Below are positions 35,516 to 47,000 of a stretch of DNA of 64,000 nucleotides, one piece after another. The stretch comes from Pachypanchax playfairii. Lineage: Eukaryota; Chordata; Actinopteri; Cyprinodontiformes; Aplocheilidae. Numbering within the stretch: the first letter of the stretch is position 1; each line of letters opens with the position of its first letter. The stretch lies in contig SSNP01000295.1 in assembly GCA_006937955.1 (NCBI GenBank), positions 214,087 through 278,086 of the forward strand, read 5' to 3'. The notes beneath the pieces are model-generated. The model saw nothing but the letters and a program-made list of their open reading frames with translations. It made no database searches and had not been told where the DNA came from. Both the position numbers and the translations under genes were made by a program.

Positions 35516-35806
35516 AAGTGTGTTTTGGTATCCTTATGGGGACCGTCCATTGACTTCCATTGATTTTAGTAACTAGATTTATACCTAACCCAAACCCTTT
35601 TACTAACCTTAACCATTACTGATCTATAACTAACCCTAAGACTAACTAAAACTCTATTCACACCATACCTATAAACCTAACCCCTAACCCTAAAAAGGGG
35701 AGTCCCCCTCATGGGGACCAGGCTTCGGTCCCCACAAGAACCCTCGGACCCCAGAAAGATAGTAAAAGTCAGGAAACTGGTCCCCAGGAGGTCAGAAATA
35801 CAAACC
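35516..35806 (+). mobile_element. MITE-like interspersed repeat, copy 1
   Basis: Begins AAGTGTGTTTTGGTATCC, contains ATGGGGACCGTCCATTGAC and a run of CTAACCCTAA-like words, and ends GGTCCCCAGGAGGTCAG then AAATACAAACCC. The ends are imperfect inverted repeats (GTGTGTTTTGGTAT against GTGTGGGTTTGTAT). It is flanked by (CA)n. Nearly identical copies are at 35823 and 50038, which points to recent mobility. Confidence 0.75.
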
Positions 35807-35822
35807 CACACACACACACACA

Positions 35823-36113
35823 CAAGTGTGTTTTGGTATCCTTATGGGGACCGTCCATTGACTTCCATTGATTTTAGTAACTAGATTTATACCTAACCCA
35901 AACCCTTTTCCTAACCTTAACCATTACTGATCTATAACTAACCCTAAGACTAACTAAAACTCTATTCACACCATACCTATAAACCTAACCCCTAACCCTA
36001 AAAAGGGGAGTCCCCCTCATGGGGACCAGGCTTCGGTCCCCACAAGAACCCTCGGACCCCAGAAAGATAGTAAAAGTCAGGAAACTGGTCCCCAGGAGGT
36101 CAGAAATACAAAC
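35823..36113 (+). mobile_element. MITE-like interspersed repeat, copy 2
   Basis: A second, nearly identical copy in the same orientation, separated from copy 1 only by (CA)n and followed by (CA)n. The tandem arrangement could have arisen by unequal exchange in the CA runs. Confidence 0.75.
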
Positions 36114-36852
36114 CCACACACACACACACACACACACACAAACCCACACACACACGCACACACACACAAGCAGGTAACATGAGGTTCAAATCATTAAATT
36201 TGAATACTGGAATAAACCAAATGTTGTTTTTATGTAAATTAAATGTTGTTTTTTTAAAAAAAGGCTGTAGACTTTTATTCACTTCTCATCAGAGAAACTT
36301 AAAAAGTGCAGATTTTCTCTAGCTGTAATGAGTGAGGACCCCCCACCCCCACCCTCTTCCTGAGGGTTCTTACACCAATAACAACAAGTAGAGACTTAAA
36401 GTCATTCATCTTTTTTATGAACTTTTAAACTGAATATTTGCATTTTCCAATTTACCGTGAAAATCTCTGCGTCATGTTTGCATCAAAAGATCCTGCTGAG
36501 CTGCTTCCAAACACAAGAAACCTTCTGCACAAGACTGAGGAAGTCTCAACGACAGAAGCACTGACAGGAAACAGGTGTAACACGGTGAGTCCAGCACAAA
36601 CATCACGTCTCACCTGGATCTGATATCCTTCATGCTGCATGTTCGCAGTATCAAATAGGTTCATGAAGTTTCTGTTTCTTGTAAGTTTTGATCGTCACTG
36701 TTTAAAAAGAGCTGAATATCTTCTAACCAGTTTAAAGTTCCTGCTATGACATGATGATTCATTCATAAGTAGTTAGTTTGTCATTCACACACACACACGT
36801 TGTAGCCCCAGATGTCCTGGAACACACTGACAGAGGCAAGACTGCCAGACAC

Positions 36853-38037
36853 CACCAGGCCCTCCGACCGCCACCAAACAGCCCCCGGACCCTCCGACCA
36901 CCACCAAACAGCCACCGGACCCTCCGACCGCCACCAAACAGCCACCGGACCCTCCGACCGCCACCAAACAGCCACCGGACCCTCCGACAACCACCAAACA
37001 GCCACCGGACCCTCCGACCACCAACAAACAGCCACCGCCCTCCGACCGCCACCAAACAGCCACCGGACCCTCCGACCGCCACCAAACAGCCATCGGACCC
37101 TCCGACCACCACCAAACAGCCACCGGACCCTCCGAACGCCACCAAACAGACACCGGACCCTCCGACCGCCACCAAACAGCCACCGGACCCTCCGACCGCC
37201 ACCAAACAGGCACCGGACCCTCCGACCGCCACCAAACAGCCACCGGACCCTCAGACCGCCACCAAACAGCCACCGGACCCTCCGACAACCACCAAACAGC
37301 CACCGGACCCTCCGACCGCCACCAAATAGCCACCGGACCCTCCGACCACCACCAAACAGCCAAAGGACCCTCCGACCGCCACCAAACAGCCACCGGACCC
37401 TCCGACCGCCACCAAACAGCCACCGGACCCTCCGACCGCCACCAAACAGCCACCGGACCCTCCGACCACCACCAAACAGCCACCGGACCCTCCGACAACC
37501 ACCAAACAGCCACCGGACCCTCCGACCGCCACCAAACAGCCCCCGGACCCTCCGACCGCCACCAAACAGCCCCCGGACCCTCCGACCGCCACCAAACAGC
37601 CACCGGACCCTCCGACCGCCACCAAACAGCCACCGGACCCTCCGACCGCCACCAAACAGCCACCGGACCCTCCGACCGCCACCAAACAGCCCCCGGACCC
37701 TCCGACCGCCACCAAACAGGCACCGGACCCTCCGACCGCCACCAAACAGCCACCGGACCCTCCGACCTCCGCCAAACAGCCACCGGCCACTCCGACCGCC
37801 ACCAAACAGCCACCGGACCCTCCGACCGCCACCAAACAGGCACCGGCCCCTCCGACCCCCACCAAACAGCCACCGGACCCTCCGACCGCCACCAAACAGC
37901 CACCGGACCCTCCGACCGCCACCAAACAGCCACCGGACCCTCCGACCGCCACCAAACAGCCACCGGACCCTCCGACCGCCACCAAACAGCCACCGGACCC
38001 TCCGACCACCACCAAACAGCCACCGGACCCTCCGAAC
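36853..38037. repeat. 1.2-kb minisatellite of 30-bp units
   Basis: About 40 copies of a 30-bp unit made of CACCGGACCCTCCGACC followed by GCCACCAAACAGC, with point variants. Thirty is divisible by 3 and the unit contains no stop in several frames on both strands, so long proline/threonine-rich (plus) and glycine/valine/tryptophan-rich (minus) frames appear; these have no domain. It lies between the candidate donor at 36584 and the acceptor at 38283, that is within the putative leader intron of receptor 7. Confidence 0.96.
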
Positions 38038-38289
38038 ACTCGCAGTGTTTTGTGAATACCTCTCAGTTTCTTCCATGTCAAAATGTTACTGAATACATTA
38101 AAATCCAATTATGTCTGCTCATGCTAATTAGCTGTGGTAGCCATCTTGAATTAGATTAACTTTAAAGACTAATCAGTTTAATATCAAACAAAATGTTTAA
38201 AATTCTCATTAAAGGTGTAATAATATGTTCCAGGTAAATACTCATACTACAGTCTAATGTCCCACCTTTCTTCCTACTCGCAGGTCTCC

Positions 38290-39216
38290 ATGAATGATAA
38301 TATCTCTGCAGGTTCCTGGTCCTTCAGTGGGCTTCAACCCTCCTCCAACATCTCCATTCAGCCTTTTCTTACCCGATGCTTCATCTTCTCAACAGTTGAC
38401 CACATCATAGCTGCCTTCAGCGCCACCAACATACTCTTCATCACTCCTCCATACATGATCATCCTCCACCAGGGATTTCAGAAATGGAAACGAAGCTCCG
38501 CCTCCACTGAAGCTCAATCTGACCTCTTCACCTACAACATGGTTGCTATGGCGCTGATTGAAACCTTTGCATCATGTCTTTACTCTGTTGGTGCATACAC
38601 CAACCAGGTGGAAGTGAGTGAAACTGGATTGCTCTTGTTTTATGTCAGCTGGTCTGTGAAGTTGCACTTTCATACTCTCACCTGTATCGAGTGCTACCTG
38701 GCTGTTGTCCATCCGGTGACGTACCTGAGGCTGAAGAAGGAGAAAGGGAGGAGGATCAGAACTGCTGCTATTTGCTGCATTTGGTTGGACTTTATTTCAT
38801 GCACAGTTTTAACATCAGCTGTGAAAGATGTGCTGAAGTTGGTTGTGTTCCTCTGTCACATAGCGTTCTCCTTCATAGCGGTCTGTTTCTGCTGTGTTTC
38901 AGTTCTCTGGGCTCTCAGACGACCCGGTCCTGGACACGCAGGCAGGAAACGGGTCGATCAGTTCAAGAGGAGGGCTTTCATCACCATCTTATTGATTATG
39001 TGCATTGTGTTGTTGACTTTAGTTTTGGTTCTGGTTACTAATACTCTGTATGTGTCTCCACTGCTGCAGGACAAGGAGAAATGCATGATGACAGCGTTTA
39101 TCCCCTGGTTCTGTTTACCCTGTAACGTGATCTGACCTGTGCTGTTCCTGCAGCGGGCTGGAAAGCTGCCGTGCTGCACACACGACCCTCAGGTTGAACC
39201 TTCAGTCAATGTTTAG
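38290..39216 (+). pseudogene. Receptor 7, interrupted by an in-frame stop in TM7
   Basis: A divergent family member. From the ATG at 38290 (6 bases after acceptor CTCGCAG at 38283) 281 codons are open, then TGA at 39133-39135; the same frame continues PVLFLQRAGKL and ends at TAG 39214-39216. The stop occupies the position just before the proline of the NPxxY-equivalent (LPxLY in sisters). Other damage: the TM3 motif is CIECYLAVVHPVTY (Arg to Cys) and the TM2 acidic residue seen in sisters (AVIEL) is alanine (VAMALIE). N terminus MNDNISAGS carries a NIS site. A poly(A) signal AATAAA is at 39449-39454. A recent pseudogene is likeliest; a segregating null allele or a base error is possible. Confidence 0.8.
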
Positions 39217-42200
39217 ATTGAGATTTGAAGCATGTTTGTTAAAGAGGCTTATAACATTTCAGATGTTTTAAACACATCCAGCGTTATTTTATGAAGCTCA
39301 GTGATAGAAACGTATGTGTGACTGTTAGCATGTTACATCATGTTCTGAACTTTAGCTGATGGAGTTTTTTACTGTATCTGATGTTATTTAACAGACTGTA
39401 GCGGCTCATGTTGTATGTATTTGACATGTATTTGATTTGGCGTTCTGTAAATAAACTGTATTCATTCAGCTTAGTCTCACCTTTCTGTATTAAACCTTAT
39501 TTGTAGCATTAATAATAAGAGTTTGGAACCAACTCATCATATCTGCATTAAGATCCTTCACAGCATAACTAATGTGTAGGTTCAGGACTGGACTTGAATG
39601 CACGAGTGTTTAAAGGCTTTATTATATTTAAGCAGCTCATGTCTTGATACCAGACTGTGTTTGGGTTCATCAGACGGTAGCTGATGTTTGTTCAGGCTTA
39701 CAGGAATCAGACAGACTTCTTGAAGAGATTGTTTAATGTCTCTTTCTAGGAGGCAGATGGAGGAAGTGATGGGAAGATGAAATCCGAGCAGGCAAAAGTC
39801 ATTTCCTCTTTTACGGGTGAGAAAGGAGAAGTGGGAGAGGGGGGAGTAGATAACTTGGAGAATAAACCGAAAACTGGGGTTAGTGATGATGTCACAAACA
39901 TGGGACGAAAACAGGTTAGGGTTAGTCAAAACACAGACCCTCCTGGGTCATTGGGGGTCATCGGGGGTCGTCGGGGGTCATGTGGGTCTTTGTCTGGTTC
40001 ACATGTGGGATGTTTTGTTTTCATGAGTGCTGGTTGTGTAAATATGATGTCTGTGGTTAAATCTCCATGTTTTCTACCATCCATAATGACCTGAGAACCC
40101 AGAGGTCTGAACTCAGCTCTGCCCTCTAGTGGAGGCGGGGTCTAACAACCACGACAACATAAAGAATGGGGGTGTATCTTTGCAGTAAGACAGTAGTTCA
40201 GCTTGCATCACTTTCCTGTCTGAACGGAGATCCACTCTGAAGTGAAACGATTCTGTTTCCTCCATCTGAACCTGCAGGATGAAACATCGTGACCAGAAAC
40301 CCGACCTGGACCTGAGATCCTTTCACAAACCAAACTGAAACAACATGCTGCCACTAAAGAATCATTGTTTTATTTCAGTGCTGAGTGAGTGTGAGATTCA
40401 GAGATGATCTTTAACAGTGAGCAGACATGACAGACAGTAATTACAGAGATAATAACTGTTTGATGAAGCTGCTCAGCATAATAATAATAAAGCCATAAAA
40501 GCAGCTGCTGTGTTTCACAATAAAACAATCTCTTCTGTAACATAATGACAGATTTATTTCAACAACAGATGATCAAATTATTAGTTAGGAACTCATGCTA
40601 GTTTACCGGTTCTGGAAAACATCAATTTTTTAATAACATTCTGTTTATACTCACTGATTAAATCAAACCTTTAGACTCATTTTAAACAATCAATGCAAAG
40701 AAAAATCTGTTTCCAGTTAAAGTGAGAACATGATCCAACACAGCATCAGCTTTGGCACAAAAAACAGAGTAAAAACCGTCTTATATGACTGAAACAACAT
40801 GAAATCTGTCATTTAATCCAATAATTCTGTTAATCCTGCAGCTGTTTTGTAGTTTTAATAAACACTTCGGGACTGAAAGAACTTGCTCAAACAGCTGTTT
40901 TTACTTGTTAGCTTGATTATGAGGATCATTTCAATCAGATAAAAAGCTAAACGAGACTATGAAACATTTAGACGGTTTGTCCTGCAACAACAGGCTCAAC
41001 AATCACATTTTGATTCCATTACATGATGAAATGTTTAAAAAAAACACGGGCACTTCAGAATTTCAATGCACATGGTGGAAAACAATCAAATGGCAACATC
41101 AAAGGACTAAATTACATTAATAAATAATAAATAGTCAATAAATAAAAGTTACAAAATATATAGACAGTTGCAAATGGTTATAATTGGTGCGTGTTATTGG
41201 TTGTTTTCTAATCCTGCTTCATAAACCTGAAGGCAGAGCAGTCAGGGAACGTGTTACCTGCAGAATGAAGCTGGATACAACAGGTGTGACAGCAACGTGC
41301 ACGAGGACAATAAGAGCTGAACAAATCTGTAAACATTCTCAGGTCTGTAGAATTTCATCCAAATAATCCACACCAACAGTCTTAATGCACGAAGGATCTC
41401 AACTTCCGTTTTCTGCATGTGAATTTTGTTTTGGTGGAAAAACTCTAAAACTCTGTGATATTCATGTGAACCAGCAGGTGGCGATAATGTAAAGATGAAA
41501 GAGATTTCAAACCAACTTTGTTTGTGTCAAACGTAAATGTTTGTGTTTAAACAATCAGGGCTTCAGCTTGTTTTACATGTTCTGCATCACGTGGGTCATC
41601 GTACAGGTGCGTGGAATGTAGGAAACCAGACTTCATGGGTTTTAAATGCTTGAAGTAAAGTCCAGTTTCCTTCTTCATGCATGTTTGGTTTGTAAACCTG
41701 AATGATGAAGAATCATTAACAACATCCATGATGTACAAATCTGATATGTTTGCCCAACACATGATGAAATAAACATGCTTCGACTCAAAGGTGTTCTTAT
41801 TTTAAATGGCAGGATCTGTGGAACTGTTCGGCTTTACGGACTTCTGAACAGATTCTAGAACCTTCAGTTTGAAGGAGCTGTTTGTTACCGAGGCAACAAG
41901 CGGAACAAATGTGTGTAAAATATTCTGATTACATTTAGTGTCTTTCTGATAATAAAGATGTTTTCACAAATATATAGGATAGATTTATAGAGCTTGTTTT
42001 CTCTTTGCAACAGTTTTCTCAGGAAAAATATAAGAGCACAGAACCTGATCCAGATCCAGTCAGACAGTTAGAGCTGGATTCAACTTGTTGTATCACACGG
42101 CTCGGATCTTTAAAGAATTTAAGCTTATGGGAAAAAAATAACATTCTATATTAAAACAATCCTCAAGTAGCTGAAAGTCACCCATGTGTCAGGCCCGGTT
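39217..42200. other. Between receptor 7 and the trim2 downstream region
   Basis: 39217-39460 is the likely 3' untranslated region of receptor 7. The remainder is AT-rich without coding signals. On the minus strand AATAAA-type signals occur (for example opposite 40366 and 40553), so parts could be a long 3' untranslated region of trim2; this is inference only. Confidence 0.4.
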
Positions 42201-43510
42201 TGTTTATGGATTGACGGGTACTGTCTGGTTATGGATCAGCGGGTACGGTCTAGTTATAGATCGACTGGTACGGTCTGGTTATGGATCAGCGGGTACGGTT
42301 TGGTTATGGATCAGCGGGTACGGTCTGGTTATAGATCAACTGGTACGGTCTGGTTATAGATCGACTGGTACGGTCTGGTTTTAGACCGACTGGTACGGTT
42401 TGGTTATGGATCAGCGGGTACGGTCTGGTTATAGATCGACTGGTACGGTCTGGTTATGGATCAGCGGGTACGGTCTGGTTATAGATCGACTGGTACAGTC
42501 TGGTTATGGATCAGCGGGTACGGTCTGGTTATAGATCGACTGGTACGGTCTGGTTATGGATCAGCGGGTACGGTCTGGTTATAGATCGACTGGTATAGTC
42601 TGGTTATGGATCAGCGGGTACGGTCTGGCTTTAGACCGACTGGTACGGTTTGGTTATGGATCAGCGGGTACGGTCTGGTTATAGATCAACTGGTACGGTC
42701 TGGTTATGGGTCAGCGGGTATGGTCTGGTTATAGATCAACTGGTACAGTCTGGTTATAGATCGACTGGTATGGTCTGGTTATAGATCAACTGGTACGGTC
42801 TGGTTATAGATCGACTGGTATGGTCTGGTTTTAGATCAGCTGGTATGGTCTGGTTTTAGACCGACTGGTACGGTTTGGTTATGGATCAGTGGGTACGGTC
42901 TGGTTATGGGTCAGCGGGTATGGTCTGGTTATAGATCGACTGGTATGGTCTGGTTATGGATCAGCGGGTACGGTCTGGTTATAGATCGACTGGTACGGTC
43001 TGGTTATGGATCAGCGGGTACGGTCTGGTTATAGATCGACTGGTATGGTCTGGTTATGGATCAGCGGGTACGGTCTGGTTATAGATCGACTGGTATGGTC
43101 TGGTTATGGATCAGCGGGTACGGTCTGGTTATGGGTCAGCGGGTATGGTCTGGTTATAGATCGACTGGTATGGTCTGGTTTTAGATCAACTGGTATGGTC
43201 TGGTTTTAGACCGACTGGTACGGTCTGGTTATGGATCAGCGGGTACGGTCTGGTTATAGACCGACTGGTACATTCTGGTTATGGGTCAGCGGGTATGGTC
43301 TGGTTTTAGACCGACTGGTACGGTTTGGTTATGGATCAGCGGGTATGGTCTGTTTATAGATCGATTGGTATGGTCTGGTTATGGATCAGCGGGTACGGTC
43401 TGGTTATAGATCGACTGGTACGGTCTGGTTATGGGTCAGCGGGTACGGTCTGGTTATGGGTCAGCGGGTATGGTCTGGTTATAGATCGATTGGTATGGTC
43501 TGGGTAGAGA
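42201..43510. repeat. 1.3-kb minisatellite of 25-bp units
   Basis: About 52 copies of a 25-bp unit in two main forms: GGTTATAGATCGACTGGTACGGTCT-like (quoted in parts: GGTTATAGATCGACTGG, TACGGTCT) and GGTTATGGATCAGCGGG, TACGGTCT. The forms often alternate, giving a 50-bp higher-order period. It lies about 540 bp beyond the trim2 stop codon on the trim2 3' side. Confidence 0.95.
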
Positions 43511-44052
43511 TCAACTAGTGCGGTCTCATGCAGTCGATGGAACTTAAAGGTTTATCTGATAAGTTTCTGATGATATTGTTTGAACTTACATGTCACGGTC
43601 TAATGTTGGACCAGTTTAAAGTTCAGTATATCAGTTAAAGACAACCAGATTTCATCATTCAAGATCCTGAAACTGTTGCAAAAAATATATAAAATAAGAA
43701 ATAATTACGTGGAGCAGAAACAGTTATGGACCACTTTTAGCTTATTGACCTATTATTTCTCAACAAGGCAGAATGTTAGAAAACTTTCAGTAGTTGAAGC
43801 CTAAATTACATCCACATTACATTAACATGCCCTTATCAGCGTTTCTGATCTCCAACATTCACCATATTCAAGGTTTAAGATGCATCAGGTTTTAAAAGAC
43901 ACGTTCATCTTCTGTTCTTGCAAGTATCTGTTTTTCACATTCATTCGATTATCAGCCAATCAGTCCGACACAAACTACAAGAAGATCAGATGTCTTGAGC
44001 CTTTTCACTGAAAGCGCCTCTCCTCTGCTTTCTGATCTCCACCAAGCCTTTA
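43511..44052 (-). other. Proximal 3' untranslated region of trim2 (probable)
   Basis: Sequence directly downstream of the trim2 stop on the minus strand. No other feature is visible. Confidence 0.4.
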
Positions 44053-47000
44053 TCATTGTAAGTAGCGGTAAACTTTAAAGCAGTGGTTTCCAGAGTCGGC
44101 CACCACAACATGTCCATCTGAGGTCAGAGCCAGACCTTGTGGTCCATACAAAGGGTCTGCTGATGTGTTGATGTACGACAGGAAGGAGCCGCTACCATCG
44201 AACACCTAGAAAAGGTTGAAACCAGATGAATAAGGTGGTACTGATGAGGACTTGTGGTGGTTACTGTGGATCTGTACCTGTATTCTGCTGTTGCCCCAGT
44301 CAGCTACAATGATGTTTCCATTAATATCCACCGCTACACCTGTAGGCGCGTTGAACTGACCGTTTCCTTCACCGTTAGAGCCAAACTTCAACACCAGTTC
44401 TCCCTCTGTGGTAAAAACCTGAGCAGACAGGGACAGACGCCATCAGTCATGTTAGTTAGACTAACGGTCAGTCATGAGGCGTGTGGAAGGCGGAGCACCT
44501 TGACAGAGTGGTTATGGAAGTCCGTTATGATGATCTCATTGTTCTTGTTCACTGCAGCAAAGTGTGGACCTTCAGACACAAACACACCATCAGACATGTG
44601 TTTAAACATGCTTGGGTCATCTCGCTGCATTGGATTAATAATGCTGGTGACCCCAGAGAGACCTGGTGGGCTCCTTGTTGTGGGGTTTGAGTGGACAGAT
44701 GACCCTGATGAAGAAGCTTCTCAAATGTTTTCTACAAAATCCCCCAAGCTGAGAGAGATTTATGAACATTAAAGACAAGTTCCTAGAATTTATCAGGTTA
44801 TTGTTTACTCTACTCAGACTTGGCCAGACCAGTTGAAGCCACGCCCCCTCTACTATACGCCACTGTGAAGTTTAAATCCCGCCCCCTCCATGGCTGCCTC
44901 CACTATAAGGTTTAAGTCCCGCCCCCTCTATGTGAATAACTAATGTAAAGATAATAACCAGTCTCAGTCGGGCCACTTCATTGTTCTTATACTTTTACCT
45001 TTAATTAGTTATTTCATGCTGAACGACGCCATGACTGTGTAAAAGGGGGCGGGACCCTGGCTATATGAATCCAGTGTAAAGGTGGCGGGACTCTGGCTCT
45101 ATGAATTCAATGTAAAAGGGGGCGGGACCCTGGCTACATGAATCCAGTGTAAAGGGGGCGGGACTAAAAATCAACTTCCTGTGATGTTTTTCTCATTTCT
45201 GATTCTGATATCTAACTGAAGGAATGACACTGCTGGGATATTCATTACTGTGCTGTTATATAACAGCATGATGGACCCGCAGCATGTGGAACTGGATCTG
45301 ACCCGTTAACGGTTCCATGTTACCTGCAAACTGCTTGTCACCGTTGCCTCGACTACCAAACTTGGTGATGAGTTTGCCAGTCAGCTGGAAGATGAAGACG
45401 GTGCACGCCTTGTTGTCAACCACGATCACATGACCATTCTGGTCCACTGACACTCCTTTTGGCCCCATGAGTCTACCAGAACCAAGTTTAGCCTGCAGCC
45501 CAGAAGCAGAAACTGAACCCACCAGAACAAACGGTTTGGATCTACAGTCTGAATAATCTAATCGCCTACCTTAAACTTGCCTTCGCAGGTAAAGATGCTG
45601 ACCCATTTGTTGTCATAGTCTGCGATGATGATGTCACCACTGGGATGCACAGCCACACCTGTGGGGCGCTGCAGCTGACCCGGAGACCGTCCACGGACCC
45701 CAAAACGACTCTTGAATTCACCCTCATTGGAGAAAATCTGGAGGTAAAAGTTTGACTTCGTTTTTTTACATGAAATTGTTTCAGAGTTTGTTTGGAGCAG
45801 ATGAACGCAGCCGAACCTGAACACACTGGTTGTTGCTGTCAGCGATCAGAATCCGGTCGTTGGAGGAGGCTGCTACTCCCTGAAGGTTGGTGAACTCACC
45901 TTTATTTCTGCCCTTTGTTCCTAAAACAAGAAGATTCAGATGAGACTGAGGGAAACCGATCCTGAGTTCTGACCTGCGCTGTAACTACAGGTAAAACCCA
46001 TGAGTCAGTTCCTGGACTGAACCGGTTCTGTTAAGATGTCTGATTCTGTTCTTTTCCATCAACATCAGCAGACTGGATTTAATCACTTCCTGTTTTCCCT
46101 CAGCTCCTCCCTCTTTCCAGACCCGATGCTCACCGATCTTAAAGATGAGGTCGTCCTCGATGGGATTCTGAGTTTTTCTTCGTGGGGTCCCCAAGGCGCT
46201 ACTGGCCCTCTTGGAGCCCTTCTTCTTCTGTCCGGGAGACTTCCCTCGCCTCTTGGCGCCCTCAGAGGAGCCCGTGGATGGAGTGGCGTTGGCTGCAGAG
46301 TTGGTTGCTGTTGTGGTGGATGGAGACACCTGGAGAGGACAGAGACAGACCGGATAAGATGGAGTTTGAAGAAGGTTTATTACCTTCAACTCAGTTGTTA
46401 CAGTGATTTTATACAGATATCTGATCCACATTGTGAGACCAGATTCTGTTTGTGATGAGTTGAACCCACCTCGACCTCCGACGCCCTGGTAACGGTCAGT
46501 CTGAAGGGACTTCCTTTGATGTGCTGATCGTACAGACGGAGAGCCAGAGAGAAGCTGCCCTCTTTGGGCACCGTGTAAACAAACTCATACGTCCCGTTCT
46601 TGTGATCCACGATCTCACCGTCTACGATGCTGCCGTCGGGGGTGAAGACCTGCAGGGTCACATGGTTCAGTCCCTCATCCTGACTGAATCCACACAATGA
46701 CTCCACTCTTTAAAACCAAACACACCTCAGCTGACAGGATGGCGTTTCCGCTCTTACAGGCTCCCCCAGACTTGTCCCTTGTTACTATAGTAACTGAGGC
46801 CGGGTGTCCCACAATGCACTGCTCCAGACCGACGCCCATGGCTTCGCTCTGACTCGCCACAGCACTGAGGAAGAGATGAAGATTAGGATGATGAAAGGAT
46901 CAAAGGAAAGTGTCTGTGTTCTCACCTGGTTGTGACGATGGTCCCCAGGTTGTGGATGGACTTCCTCAGTCCGTCCGTCTCCATCACCAGATCCAGCTGG

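Larger units (their letters stand above)
34957..36584. other. Intergenic with paired MITE-like repeats; leader exon of receptor 7
   Basis: Contains a C-rich patch (35098-35120), a 'CCGCCCCC' block near 35300 and a head-to-tail pair of a 290-bp interspersed repeat (listed separately). Near the end a candidate donor AACACG|GTGAGTCC (exon end 36584) could close the noncoding leader exon of receptor 7. Confidence 0.45.

Noticed and set aside
36759..38108. Long proline-rich plus and tryptophan/glycine-rich minus frames
   Set aside because: Frames of the 30-bp array on both strands; mutually exclusive and without start context or domains.
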